Source: an uncultured Phycisphaerales bacterium (lineage in GTDB: Bacteria > Planctomycetota > Phycisphaerae > WQYP01). From it: a DNA stretch of 9,496 bases. Of the stretch, positions 1 through 7,606 are shown one piece after another. How positions within the stretch are numbered: position 1 is the stretch's first letter; the number at the start of each line of letters is the position of its first letter. The position numbers and the translations under genes were made by a program. The notes under the pieces are model-generated. The model was not told the origin of the DNA, searched no databases, and saw only the letters and a list, made by a program, of their open reading frames with translations. The stretch is taken from positions 1-9,496 of the forward strand of contig CAIPTQ010000387.1 of assembly GCA_903868035.1 (NCBI GenBank), read 5' to 3'.

Positions 1-520
1 CACCACATTCGTCGCCAACGCCGCCCCCGCCAGGCCGTCAATGTCCAAACGCACCAGCGCCGTCGTACCCGCACCCGTCGCATACGCCCACCCCGTCAGC
101 GCCGTCGATGTCGCTCCGTCCAATGCCCCCAGCGGCACGCCATCACCCACGCCCGCCGCCGTCACCATCCGATTCGCCACCAGCACCGGCACCGCACTGG
201 TCGTGTCCAACGCGTACACCTCCACCCGATGCGCCCCCACCGCCAGGCTCGGCATCGTGAAGCTGAACCCGAAATTCGCGCTCCCCAGAGGGGCGCTCAA
301 ATCCGGGCGCGCATTGTTGGCCACAAACGGCGTACCCGCCACCCCGTCCACGTCGATCCGCATCGTCACCGACGTCCCCGGCGTCGTGGCGTCATATGCC
401 CAGCCCGCGACCGTGGCCGCCGTCAGCGCGTCCACCGCGACCATCGGCAAATCGTTCCCCGCCGGATTGGCTACCGTCAAATTGCGCGTCCCCAACAGCG
501 TCAGCTCCTTGCTCGTGGTA
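1..520 (-). repeat. Direct repeat, left copy: 3' part of the hydrolase-repeat gene, nearly identical to 3392-3911
   Basis: The segment aligns without gaps at an offset of 3391 bp to the paralogue. Bases 1-99 are identical to 3392-3490 and identity continues at roughly nineteen bases in twenty by eye up to about 520, including most silent positions. Beyond that the two genes differ at most third codon positions. The copy probably continues beyond the left edge. It covers the end of repeat 4, all of repeat 5 and the start of repeat 6. Confidence 0.9.
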
Positions 521-1668
521 TCCACCGCCCAGACTTTCGCCGTGTGGCTGCTGGCAGGCAGTTGCGGCAGAGTAATAGTGTAGCCGTGGGCGGCGGAGCC
601 CAGCCAGGAAACCAGGTCAGCACGATTGCCGTTGGCGGTCACGGTGACGGGGGCATTGGCGTCGATCTGGTAGAGGATCTGACAGGAGGCGCTGCTGTTG
701 GGGTCAAAAGCCCAACCGGATATCTGGGTGGCGGAGAAGGAGTCGAGGGAGCCGAAGGGATCGCGATTGGTGGTCAAAGTACGGGAGGCTACAAGAGTTG
801 GCGCAGCGGTGGTGGTGTCGGTGACGTAGAGGTCCACGCGGTGGATGCCCGCACTGAGCGTGGATAGATCGACCGAGTAGGCGTGGTTGGCGGTGCCCAG
901 GAAGGAGGCCAGATCGGCACGGGCAAGGCTGGCAATGCCGGTATAGAAGGCGGTGGTGGAACCATCGACATAGACGTTGAAGGTGGCGGCGGAGGCGGTG
1001 GTATCCAAATCACCGGCCCAACCGGTAATGACCGTAGGTCCGGCGACATCGATGGAGCCGATGGGGGCGCGGTTGCCAAAGACGGTGCGGGTTCCAATGA
1101 GGCTGAGCGCACCACTGGAGGCGTCATTGGCGTAGAGTTGGATAGTGTGGGCACCGGCAGTGAGACCGGCGAGGGATACGGAGTAGCCATTGGCGGTGCC
1201 CAGGAAGGAGGCGAGGTCAGGGCGGGCAAGATTGGCCGTGCCGGTGTAGAAGACCGAGCCGTTGTCTTTGACTTGGAAGGTGAGGGAGGTGCTGGGTGCG
1301 TCGAGGTCTCCGAGCCAGCCGGAGAGGATGGGGAGTGTGGCAACATCAATCGAGCCGATGGGAGCGCGGTTGGTGAGGGTCCGGGTGGCGATGAGTGTGG
1401 GAGTGCCGGTGGTGGTGTCGGTGGCGTAGAGTACGATGGTGTGCGTGCCTGGGGCGAGGGCGGATAGATCGACGGCGTAGGCGTGGTTGGCGGTACCCAG
1501 GAAGGAGGCGAGGTCGGAACGGGCGATGTTGGCAATACCGGTGTAGAAGGAGGTAGTGGCGCCATCGAGTTTGACAGTAATTGAGACGGCGGTGGCGGGT
1601 GTGTCGAGGTCCCCGACCCAGCCGGATATGGAAGTGGAAGTGGCGGCGTCAATGCAGCCGATGGGCGC
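1..1668 (-). repeat. Six tandem ~300-bp (100-aa) protein repeats in the left paralogue
   Basis: Each unit begins with (A/D)P(I/F)G.(I/L)D or a variant, followed about ten residues later by GW..D, a middle segment ending RADLASFLG or similar, and a C-terminal H...LYA.D strand. The first three units are similar in DNA as well: the 14-mer cccaggaaggaggc occurs at 896, 1199 and 1496, giving periods of 303 and 297 bp. The predicted all-beta pattern resembles the GWA.D.D repeats seen in many secreted bacterial proteins; binding or spacer function is inferred. Confidence 0.85.
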
Positions 1669-2952
1669 GCGATTGGCAATGACCTGGTTGATGGTAATTT
1701 GTCCCGGCAAGTAAGCTATACGTTCAAAATTGTTGTCTTTGATGATGGCACGTAAATAATAGGTGCCGGGTTGTGCGTTGCTGGTACTCACATTGGCGCT
1801 GCCGGACGTAGGCACGAAATGGAGAGACGCCGCGGAGAATGTTCCGTCCGGCGTTGCGTTCACGGCACCATTGTATGGATTCTGATCCGTATCCAGATAA
1901 AATGACGTATTTGCTGCATTCGAATAATTGCTATAAAGGAAGCTGACAGGAATGGTTTGGCCTTGGGTGAAAGCTGTTTGTCCGCTGGTACTCAATGCCG
2001 CAATATTCGGCCATTCCGTCGTTGTCGGCGAAACCGTTACGCGGCTGCCGCTGCCGCCGAAGCCGACTCCCACATCAGTCGAGGGCCTGACTCCGCCGGC
2101 AATACGGCTATAGACATAGCCGGTGGCGGTGCGTGTCGGGGAGCCATACCATGAGGGCGAGATGGTCGTACCGTCACCGTCTGTGGTCGCATTTAAATTA
2201 ATTGTGCCATAGTAATACGCGTGGACCCCAGTGTGATTTGCAACGACGCTGGTAACGTTTAAATTTGATGCACCCGTAACTGAGCTTCCAGTAAGTAAAT
2301 CGGCGGTTTGATAGTAGTTGTCCGCAAATATTACATTGGATCCAAGCGAGACGTCGGGGTCGGGCGAAACAGGGTGAGGGTCAAGCGTGGTAAGTTGGTC
2401 AACCCAAATGCCAGATTGTCCAAGATTTTTGGCAATTTCTGAAACAAGTGATGCGCCGCGCGAGTGGCCGATGAGCTGAATAGGCCCTTCCGCAAGCGGA
2501 GCAGTTATCCCTACCGAAAGAAACGTGCCAACTAAGTAGGGCGTGACCAAACTCGCAATCCGTGTTGTACTATAATATGGGGTCAATAATCCAAGGCCAG
2601 TATCTGCCGCCCAATCGATGAGCAACACCGTTTCGGACTTTGAACTTGCCGCACTGCTGGGTGCGGGGCCGGCGATACGACTGAAGTTTGAGACATATGC
2701 ATCATTCGAATTGTAGTTGAGTTGCAGGTCGTATACGGCAGTATCTGCTCCAAGCTTCGCGACAATCGCGTCCTTCATTGTGGATATCCAGCCTGGGGCG
2801 GTAGAACTCATGCCCGTATATCCGTGAGTAATCACCGTCAAACCGTTGAGCAGTACCCGCCGCTCCATCTCCTCAAGAATGACAGATTGGCGACGAACGC
2901 GTGATGGCCGCGTTCGATTCATTTTGCGAGTCGATGTGTGTTTTGGTCGCAT
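1..2952 (-). CDS. Secreted/surface alpha/beta-hydrolase (lipase-like) protein with six ~100-aa repeats, C-terminus cut by window edge
   Basis: The frame stays open for 984 codons from the ATG at 2952 to the left edge. Residues 1-36 are basic and end in EEMERRVLLNG, a degenerate form of the planctomycete LEPR-XLL export signature. Residues ~37-290 form a lipase-like alpha/beta-hydrolase domain: ITHG near 41-44 (possible oxyanion strand), nucleophile motif GHSRG with Ser164, Asp191 in TTLDPHP, and His240 or His244 in NHTGVH, so a Ser-Asp-His triad is intact. Residues ~315-422 form a beta-rich domain with the acidic loop DTDQNPYNG. Six repeats follow, starting near 429, 529, 629, 730, 833 and 937, each with a GW(A/V/L).D core and a closing LY..DT segment. 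By comparison with the complete paralogue downstream of 3233, about 52 residues are missing. ATG 2952 is preferred over ATG 2922 because it sits at the same distance from the signature as in the paralogue, though its ribosome-binding site is weak. Substrate unknown; lipase activity is inferred from motifs only. Confidence 0.9.
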   Translation of the reverse strand, partial: MRPKHTSTRKMNRTRPSRVRRQSVILEEMERRVLLNGLTVITHGYTGMSSTAPGWISTMKDAIVAKLGADTAVYDLQLNYNSNDAYVSNFSRIAGPAPSSAASSKSETVLLIDWAADTGLGLLTPYYSTTRIASLVTPYLVGTFLSVGITAPLAEGPIQLIGHSRGASLVSEIAKNLGQSGIWVDQLTTLDPHPVSPDPDVSLGSNVIFADNYYQTADLLTGSSVTGASNLNVTSVVANHTGVHAYYYGTINLNATTDGDGTTISPSWYGSPTRTATGYVYSRIAGGVRPSTDVGVGFGGSGSRVTVSPTTTEWPNIAALSTSGQTAFTQGQTIPVSFLYSNYSNAANTSFYLDTDQNPYNGAVNATPDGTFSAASLHFVPTSGSANVSTSNAQPGTYYLRAIIKDNNFERIAYLPGQITINQVIANRAPIGCIDAATSTSISGWVGDLDTPATAVSITVKLDGATTSFYTGIANIARSDLASFLGTANHAYAVDLSALAPGTHTIVLYATDTTTGTPTLIATRTLTNRAPIGSIDVATLPILSGWLGDLDAPSTSLTFQVKDNGSVFYTGTANLARPDLASFLGTANGYSVSLAGLTAGAHTIQLYANDASSGALSLIGTRTVFGNRAPIGSIDVAGPTVITGWAGDLDTTASAATFNVYVDGSTTAFYTGIASLARADLASFLGTANHAYSVDLSTLSAGIHRVDLYVTDTTTAAPTLVASRTLTTNRDPFGSLDSFSATQISGWAFDPNSSASCQILYQIDANAPVTVTANGNRADLVSWLGSAAHGYTITLPQLPASSHTAKVWAVDTTSKELTLLGTRNLTVANPAGNDLPMVAVDALTAATVAGWAYDATTPGTSVTMRIDVDGVAGTPFVANNARPDLSAPLGSANFGFSFTMPSLAVGAHRVEVYALDTTSAVPVLVANRMVTAAGVGDGVPLGALDGATSTALTGWAYATGAGTTALVRLDIDGLAGAALATNVV

Positions 2953-3059
2953 GGAAGTTCCCATTCTACCTTTTGCGTGAATTCCTTGCGATTATTCAAA
3001 ATATTGCGGCACTACCACCAGTCTCACGCATATTCGGAGATAAATGACTCGTCGGGGAA

Positions 3060-3088
3060 ATGCTATCAGGCTGTCATTAGTTGCACAA
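3060..3088 (-). promoter_or_regulatory. Weak candidate sigma-70-like promoter for the left paralogue
   Basis: On the minus strand TTGTGC (3088-3083) is followed after exactly 17 bases by TAGCAT (3065-3060). The match is three of six bases to the -35 and four of six to the -10 consensus, about 105 bases before the ATG at 2952. Promoter consensus in planctomycetes is poorly constrained, so this is only a candidate. Confidence 0.22.
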
Positions 3089-3182
3089 GCGAATAATTCT
3101 TAATCTCTCGCCCAAATGTAGACAATCTCATCAAGAATCCGCCCTTGCGAGTGGTGGCGTGTGGCCGGATTATGCGTTTCGG

Positions 3183-3228
3183 GTGCCATAGGTGGCACTG
3201 ATGTCATACCGAGATAATCGCGTCTCGG
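3183..3228 (-). terminator. Pair of hairpins just after the stop codon of the right paralogue
   Basis: Two perfect six-pair stems lie in series downstream of the stop at 3233. The first is ccgaga (3209-3214) with tctcgg (3223-3228), eight-base loop, starting five bases after the stop. The second is gtgcca (3183-3188) with tggcac (3193-3198), four-base loop. Neither is followed by a T run on the minus strand, so they may protect the 3' end of the mRNA rather than act as an intrinsic terminator. Confidence 0.4.
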
Positions 3229-3232
3229 CCCC

Positions 3233-6022
3233 TCACGCCGTCACCAAACTCCCCGTCGCCAGCGTCGTCGCCGCCAGCGTCACTGGATCCAGGTACACCA
3301 GCCGCACGCTATGCGTCCCCGCCGCCACCCCCGGCGGCACAAAATTAAACCCAAACGTCCCCGCACCCAATAACGCCGTCAGGTCCGACCGCACCACATT
3401 CGTCGCCAACGCCGCCCCCGCCAGGCCGTCAATGTCCAAACGCACCAGCGCCGTCGTACCCGCACCCGTCGCATACGCCCACCCCGTCAGTGCCGTCGAT
3501 GTCGCCCCGTCCAACGCCCCCAGCGGCACACCATTGCCCACGCCCGCCGCCGTCACCATCCGATTCGCCACCAGCACCGGCACCGCACTGGTCGTGTCCA
3601 ACGCGTACACCTCCACCCGATGCGCCCCCGCCGCCAGGCTCGGCATCGTGAAGCTGAACCCGAAATTCGCGCTCCCCAAAGGGACGCTCAAATCCGGCCG
3701 CGCGTCGCTGGCCACAAACGGCGTCCCCGGCACCCCGTCAATGTCGATCCGCATCGTCACCGACGTTCCCGGCGTCGTGGCGTCATACGCCCAGCCACTG
3801 ACGCTGGTGATCGTCAGCGCATCCACCGCGACCATCGGCAAATCGTTCCCCGCCGGATTGGCCACCGTCAAATTGCGCGTCCCCAACAGCGTCAGCTCCT
3901 TGCTCGTGCTGTCGATCGCCCACACGCTCGCCGTGTGCGCGCCCGCCGCCAACTGCGGTACGCTCACCGCGAAACCATGCGCCCCCGACCCCAAAACCGA
4001 AGCCAGGTCCGCCCGATCCGCCGATGCCGTCACCGTCACCGGCGCAGAGGCGTCAATCTGATACAGGATCATGCTCGAAGCGCTGCTGTTGGCGTCAATC
4101 GCCCACCCGTTCAATTGAGTGGCGCTAAACGTATCAAAAGACCCAAACGGCGCCCGATTGGTGTTCACCATCCGCGACCCGACCAGCACGGGCGTGCCGG
4201 TGGCCGTGTCGTTGGCGTACAAGTCGATCCGATGAATCCCCGGCGTCAAGGTTGTCAAGTCCACTGTGAACCCGTGGTTGGGCCCGCCGAAAAAGGAAGT
4301 CAGGTCCGGCCGCGAGGCACTTGCCGTGCCCGTGTAAAAAGCCGACCCATCCACATTCACCGTGATCGTCACCGCCGTGGTGCCCGCATCCTGATCCCCC
4401 GCCCAGCCCGTTAACGCGGCCGGCCCGGCGCTGTCGATCGCCCCGATCGGGGCGTGATTGATCGTGACGCTGCGCGAACCGATGAGCACCGGCGTGCCCG
4501 TGGTCGTGTCGTTGGCATAAAGTTCAACCTGATGTACGCCCCCGGTGAGCGCGGACAAATCGACGGCGTACCCGTGGTTGGCGCTGCCCAGGACGGAGAC
4601 CAGGTCCGCCCGCGGCAGGTTGGCGGTGCCGGTGCGGAACGCGGCGCCATCCACCTTGACGCTGATGCTCACGGCGGTGGCGGGGGTGTCCATATCCACG
4701 GCCCAGCCCACCAGCGCCGTCGGCCCGGCGATATCAATCGCCCCGATGGGCGCGTTGGAGATGGTGATCGCCGGGGAGTACGCATAACGCACCCCCGTCG
4801 TGTTGGCGATCCGCCCCACCAGGTAATACGTGCCGGTGGCCGCCCCGGTGGCCGCCAGCGCGGCGGTGGTGCTGACCACGGTGTCCCCGGTGGCGTTGAC
4901 GGCACTGCCGCCGGAGAGGGCGATGGAGTTTCCGTTGTACGGATCGGTGTCCGTGTCGAGGAACCAGGTGATGTTGGCGGTGGTGTTGTACGAGCCGTAA
5001 CGGTACGAGGCGGTGAAGGCCTGGCCGGTGGTCAGGGTGTAGGAGGGCAACGTGATGGTGGCCAGGTTCGCCCACTGAGTGTCCGAGTGGGAGAGCGAAC
5101 CGCGTGCCGCCGTGCCGCCGAACGCCGAGGACAGCCCGGAAGCCGGCCGCGTGCCGCCCCCGAGCCGGGAGTAATAGAACCCGGTGAGATTTTTATTGAG
5201 GTTGTTGTTGGGATACCACGCATCGACGACATTGGCCGAGCCATCCGAGGCTCTCGACGCGGTGTTGACGGTCCCGAAGTAGAACAGGTGGACATCGCCG
5301 TGGGTTTTGCCGTCGAACGATCCATAGGCCCCGCCCAGCGCCAGGGGACCGGCATTGTAGGCCCCGGAGATGGCCGTGCCGTTGGGCACGAGAATGCCGT
5401 CGCCGCTGTTCTGCCAGTAGTTGTCGGCGAAGATGACATTGGATTTCAGGGAGACGAAGGGGTCCGGCGGGACGGGCACCGGATCGAGCAGGGTGACCTG
5501 GTCCACCCAGATGCCGCGCTGCCCGAGGTCTTTGGCCAGTTCGGAAACCAGCGACCCCCCGCGCGAGTGGCCGATAAGTTGGATGGACCCTTCGACCAGC
5601 GGCGCGGTCAGGCCGATGCTGGTGTTCGCCGTGAGCAGGTAGGGCAGGACCGCCGTAGCGACCGCCGCGGTGGAATAATTGGAGGAAAGCCCCAGCAGGT
5701 CCACACCGGAAGCTGCGGCCCAGTCCAGCAGCAGAATGGTCTCATTATTCGAGGAGGTGGTCGGTGCCGGCCCTGCAATGCGTGAAAAACCGGTCGCGAC
5801 AATCGCCCCGCTGCTGTTGGGTTCCATGCGCAGGGCGTAAATCGCCGTGGCGCTGCCGACGCGGTTGCGCATGGCCGTGGCCATGGTGTCGATCCAACTC
5901 GGCCGCGCGGTGCTGATGAATTCCGCGCCGTGCGTGATGATGGTCAGGCCTGACAGCAGCGTGCGCGCTTCGAGCGGCTCGAAATGCACCTGGCTGCGTG
6001 CTGGGCGGCGGATTCTGCGCAT
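3233..6022 (-). CDS. Secreted/surface alpha/beta-hydrolase (lipase-like) protein with five ~100-aa repeats, complete paralogue
   Basis: A 929-residue protein. Residues 1-25 are Arg-rich and end in FEPLEARTLLSG, the LEPR-XLL export signature of planctomycete surface proteins. Residues ~26-290 are an alpha/beta-hydrolase head: ITHG at 29-32, the nucleophile motif GHSRGG with Ser153, Asp180 in TLLDPVP, and His241/His245 in HGDVH, so a complete triad is likely. Residues ~320-422 are a beta-rich domain with a calcium-site-like acidic loop DTDTDPYNGN. Five repeats begin near 424, 524, 624, 727 and 831, and the last ends at the C-terminus with no visible sorting motif. The frame is open back to an ATG at 6109, but ATG 6022 is preferred: it has AAAGGA six bases upstream and places the signature at the very N-terminus as in related proteins. 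The gap to the GH105 gene is 131 bp. Ester hydrolysis is inferred from motifs; the substrate is unknown. Confidence 0.92.
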   Translation of the reverse strand: MRRIRRPARSQVHFEPLEARTLLSGLTIITHGAEFISTARPSWIDTMATAMRNRVGSATAIYALRMEPNSSGAIVATGFSRIAGPAPTTSSNNETILLLDWAAASGVDLLGLSSNYSTAAVATAVLPYLLTANTSIGLTAPLVEGSIQLIGHSRGGSLVSELAKDLGQRGIWVDQVTLLDPVPVPPDPFVSLKSNVIFADNYWQNSGDGILVPNGTAISGAYNAGPLALGGAYGSFDGKTHGDVHLFYFGTVNTASRASDGSANVVDAWYPNNNLNKNLTGFYYSRLGGGTRPASGLSSAFGGTAARGSLSHSDTQWANLATITLPSYTLTTGQAFTASYRYGSYNTTANITWFLDTDTDPYNGNSIALSGGSAVNATGDTVVSTTAALAATGAATGTYYLVGRIANTTGVRYAYSPAITISNAPIGAIDIAGPTALVGWAVDMDTPATAVSISVKVDGAAFRTGTANLPRADLVSVLGSANHGYAVDLSALTGGVHQVELYANDTTTGTPVLIGSRSVTINHAPIGAIDSAGPAALTGWAGDQDAGTTAVTITVNVDGSAFYTGTASASRPDLTSFFGGPNHGFTVDLTTLTPGIHRIDLYANDTATGTPVLVGSRMVNTNRAPFGSFDTFSATQLNGWAIDANSSASSMILYQIDASAPVTVTASADRADLASVLGSGAHGFAVSVPQLAAGAHTASVWAIDSTSKELTLLGTRNLTVANPAGNDLPMVAVDALTITSVSGWAYDATTPGTSVTMRIDIDGVPGTPFVASDARPDLSVPLGSANFGFSFTMPSLAAGAHRVEVYALDTTSAVPVLVANRMVTAAGVGNGVPLGALDGATSTALTGWAYATGAGTTALVRLDIDGLAGAALATNVVRSDLTALLGAGTFGFNFVPPGVAAGTHSVRLVYLDPVTLAATTLATGSLVTA
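3236..4753 (-). repeat. Five tandem ~300-bp (100-aa) protein repeats in the right paralogue
   Basis: Repeat starts at residues 424 and 524 are APIGAID, at 624 APFGSFD, and the last two are the variant types LPMVAVD and VPLGALD. Each carries GW near position 16, then a DG or D.D turn, RADL or RPDL, and an H...(L/V)YA.D strand. The order of repeat types matches the left paralogue except that one of its three APIG units is missing here. Predicted beta-sandwich stalk or binding modules. Confidence 0.85.
3392..3911 (-). repeat. Direct repeat, right copy: nearly identical to positions 1-520
   Basis: This is the partner of the segment at the left edge, in the same orientation and reading phase. It encodes the end of repeat 3, all of repeat 4 and the start of repeat 5 of the right paralogue. 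Similarity falls sharply upstream of the codons for KELTLLGTRNLTVA, near 3911-3931. Confidence 0.9.
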
Positions 6023-6153
6023 GAAACATCCTTTGCCTGGCCTGCGATCACTACCCCTATGTCTATCGGCAGAAGGCTCGGCACTTATTAAAGGTACGAT
6101 ATGGCGCATAAGGATGCCAATTCACGATGGCGAGCGATCCCGTGGGATTTGCC
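6023..6153. other. 131-bp spacer with ribosome-binding site and a possible -10 element for the right paralogue
   Basis: On the minus strand AAAGGA lies six bases before ATG 6022 and decides the start. TTTAAT (6092-6087) matches five of six bases of a -10 box about 65 bases upstream of that ATG, but I see no good -35 at the usual distance. A short inverted repeat atcc/ggat around 6137-6148 follows the stop of the GH105 gene and is too weak to call a terminator. Confidence 0.3.
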
Positions 6154-7446
6154 TTATTTGATATCCGCCGACATCGCCCACGCCGCCCAGATCACCGCGG
6201 CTTGCCCGTGCAGATCCCCGACGTTCCGCGGCCGGTCCAGGTAATACTGCAACTGCGCGGCCATGTCCCCACCCGGCACGGCCATCGCCGACTTGTTCGT
6301 GCCGGCGCACACATCGCGAATGTTCGCATTGTCATCCAGATATCCGCACAAGGCGACCCACGCCTTCCGCGCCGCCACCTTGTATTCCGGCTCCGCCAGC
6401 CAGCCCTTCCGCACGCCCACCGCCATCGAGAACGTGAACATCCCCGTGGACGATGTCTCCGCCCAGGTCTCCGGCTTGTCGATGAGCTGATGCCACATGC
6501 CGTCGGCACCCTGGAACTTCAGCAGCCCCGCCATCATGTTCTTATAACCTTGCAGGACGCGCGCCCGGTTGGGATGGTCGGCGGGCAACTCCATCATCAG
6601 TTCCGCGATTCCCACCGCAAACCACCCGTCGCCCCGGCCCCAGTAAAACGGCGAGTCCTCCGCATGCAAAAACAACCCGTTGGGCTTCTGCAATTTGTCC
6701 AGATACGACACCATCTCCTTGGCCGCCCGGTCCAGATACACCTTGTCCCCCGTGGCGCGGTACGCCTGCACCTGCAACCCCGTGATCATGAACATGTCGT
6801 CCACCCAGTACCGCGTCTGCCAGGTCAGGCCGGCGTTGATCAGGGCCGTTTCCTCGGCCGTCGCGGCCCGGCCCGGCGGCGGCGCCCATTGCTGGTCAGC
6901 GCAGCTCTTGCCTATGTCCAGATACGATTTCACCAACTGCGCGTCCGCGCCGGGCTTGCTCTTGAGATACCGCGCAATTTCAAATGGCACAATGCCGAAC
7001 ATGCTCCGATCCACATGGTCCGCCGGCGGTATCATGCTCCGGCCTGCGGGTGTGAGCATGGACGCGTAGCGCGCCACGACCTTGTCCGCCAGATCCTGGT
7101 CGCCGATCGACTGGGCGAACCGCAACGAGCCATAGCCCGTGCAGGATTCCGGATACACCACCCCCTGGCTGCCCCCGGACTGCAGCCGGCGGCCCAGGAA
7201 GTTCAAGGCCACGCGCGTGCCCACCACCTTGGGGTCGGTCGTATTCCACAGACCCCAGAAGGCGTCCTTCCCGGGAACCTCGGCCGGCAGCGTGCCGGGC
7301 TGCATGCCCCCGCCGCCCCCGCGACCCCGGCCCCGCGTGGTGGCCGGACCACTGCCCGGACTCGGCGCGGTTTGGGCCGTCAGCGTGGCGCTCAGAAATG
7401 CCAGGCTCAGCAATCCGGCGGTTCGCATGAACTTTGTGGTGGGCAT
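6154..7446 (-). CDS. Secreted GH105-type unsaturated rhamnogalacturonyl/glucuronyl hydrolase
   Basis: A 430-residue protein. Residues 1-24 are a signal peptide (basic start, then GLLSLAFLSATLTA), followed by a low-complexity Gly/Arg/Pro linker to about 52 (TRGRGRGGGGG). The remainder is an (alpha/alpha)6-barrel like YteR-class GH105/GH88 enzymes, which remove unsaturated uronic acid from the end of oligosaccharides released by pectin or other polysaccharide lyases. Supporting motifs are RYWVDDMFM at 212-220, where Asp216 aligns with the general acid Asp of YteR, FYWGRGDGW at 267-275, and ETWAETSSTGMF at 326-337. Length fits the family plus the linker. The frame extends to an ATG at 7482, but ATG 7446 is chosen because GGAG lies six bases upstream and the signal peptide begins there. 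Export to the periplasm is expected. No lyase or transporter for the pathway is visible here. Family confident, exact substrate not. Confidence 0.9.
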   Translation of the reverse strand: MPTTKFMRTAGLLSLAFLSATLTAQTAPSPGSGPATTRGRGRGGGGGMQPGTLPAEVPGKDAFWGLWNTTDPKVVGTRVALNFLGRRLQSGGSQGVVYPESCTGYGSLRFAQSIGDQDLADKVVARYASMLTPAGRSMIPPADHVDRSMFGIVPFEIARYLKSKPGADAQLVKSYLDIGKSCADQQWAPPPGRAATAEETALINAGLTWQTRYWVDDMFMITGLQVQAYRATGDKVYLDRAAKEMVSYLDKLQKPNGLFLHAEDSPFYWGRGDGWFAVGIAELMMELPADHPNRARVLQGYKNMMAGLLKFQGADGMWHQLIDKPETWAETSSTGMFTFSMAVGVRKGWLAEPEYKVAARKAWVALCGYLDDNANIRDVCAGTNKSAMAVPGGDMAAQLQYYLDRPRNVGDLHGQAAVIWAAWAMSADIK

Positions 7447-7606
7447 GTTGTTCTCCGAATGAGTATGGAAAAAGCTCCACATGATTAACGGGGCCGCCCA
7501 GCTACTATTGCCAAACCGCTTCGGCCGTCGCGCAGAAAAGACGTAACAATTTCCGAAGCCATGCTGCGGATAAACGCAGCCCTCGTGCCGCGATCCTATC
7601 CCCGCA
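7447..7606. other. Intergenic region upstream of the GH105 gene, with two inverted repeats
   Basis: Besides the GGAG ribosome-binding site of the GH105 gene, this 160-bp stretch holds a perfect six-pair hairpin gctgcg/cgcagc (7563-7580, six-base loop) just beyond the stop of the orphan ORF. It also holds a seven-base inverted repeat gcttcgg (7518-7524) with ccgaagc (7553-7559), separated by 28 bases. The first could be the 3' hairpin of the orphan transcript, the second a leader structure or operator. No convincing promoter pair was found. Confidence 0.35.

Larger units (their letters stand above)
2953..3232. other. 280-bp intergenic region between the two paralogues
   Basis: This stretch is clearly richer in A and T than the flanking genes and contains no convincing gene. 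Next to the 3233 end lie two hairpins that could end transcription of the right paralogue. In the middle is a weak promoter-like pair for the left paralogue. The plus-strand frame that opens at 3192 is a shadow of the coding strand. Confidence 0.7.

Noticed and set aside
1..1668. The periodic ~300-bp repeats as a CRISPR array or mobile-element repeat
   Set aside because: The period is far too long for CRISPR, there are no unique spacers, and the units are in-frame protein modules.
789..1679. Minus-strand Pro/Ser-rich frame (296 codons)
   Set aside because: It lies in another phase of the left paralogue. The Pro/Ser bias comes from C-rich codons of the real frame, which continues on both sides.
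3192..4061. Plus-strand frame (289 codons), and the similar one at 41-583
   Set aside because: Both are opposite the duplicated repeat block and resemble each other only because the real minus-strand genes do.
4454..5785. Plus-strand open frame (443 codons) within the right paralogue
   Set aside because: Gly/Arg/Val-rich shadow with no domain; the minus strand has the hydrolase and repeat domains throughout.
6127..7488. Long plus-strand open frame (453 codons) opposite the GH105 gene
   Set aside because: Arg/His/Pro-rich without motifs; it mirrors the GC-rich codons of the GH105 gene, which has a signal peptide, ribosome-binding site and family motifs.
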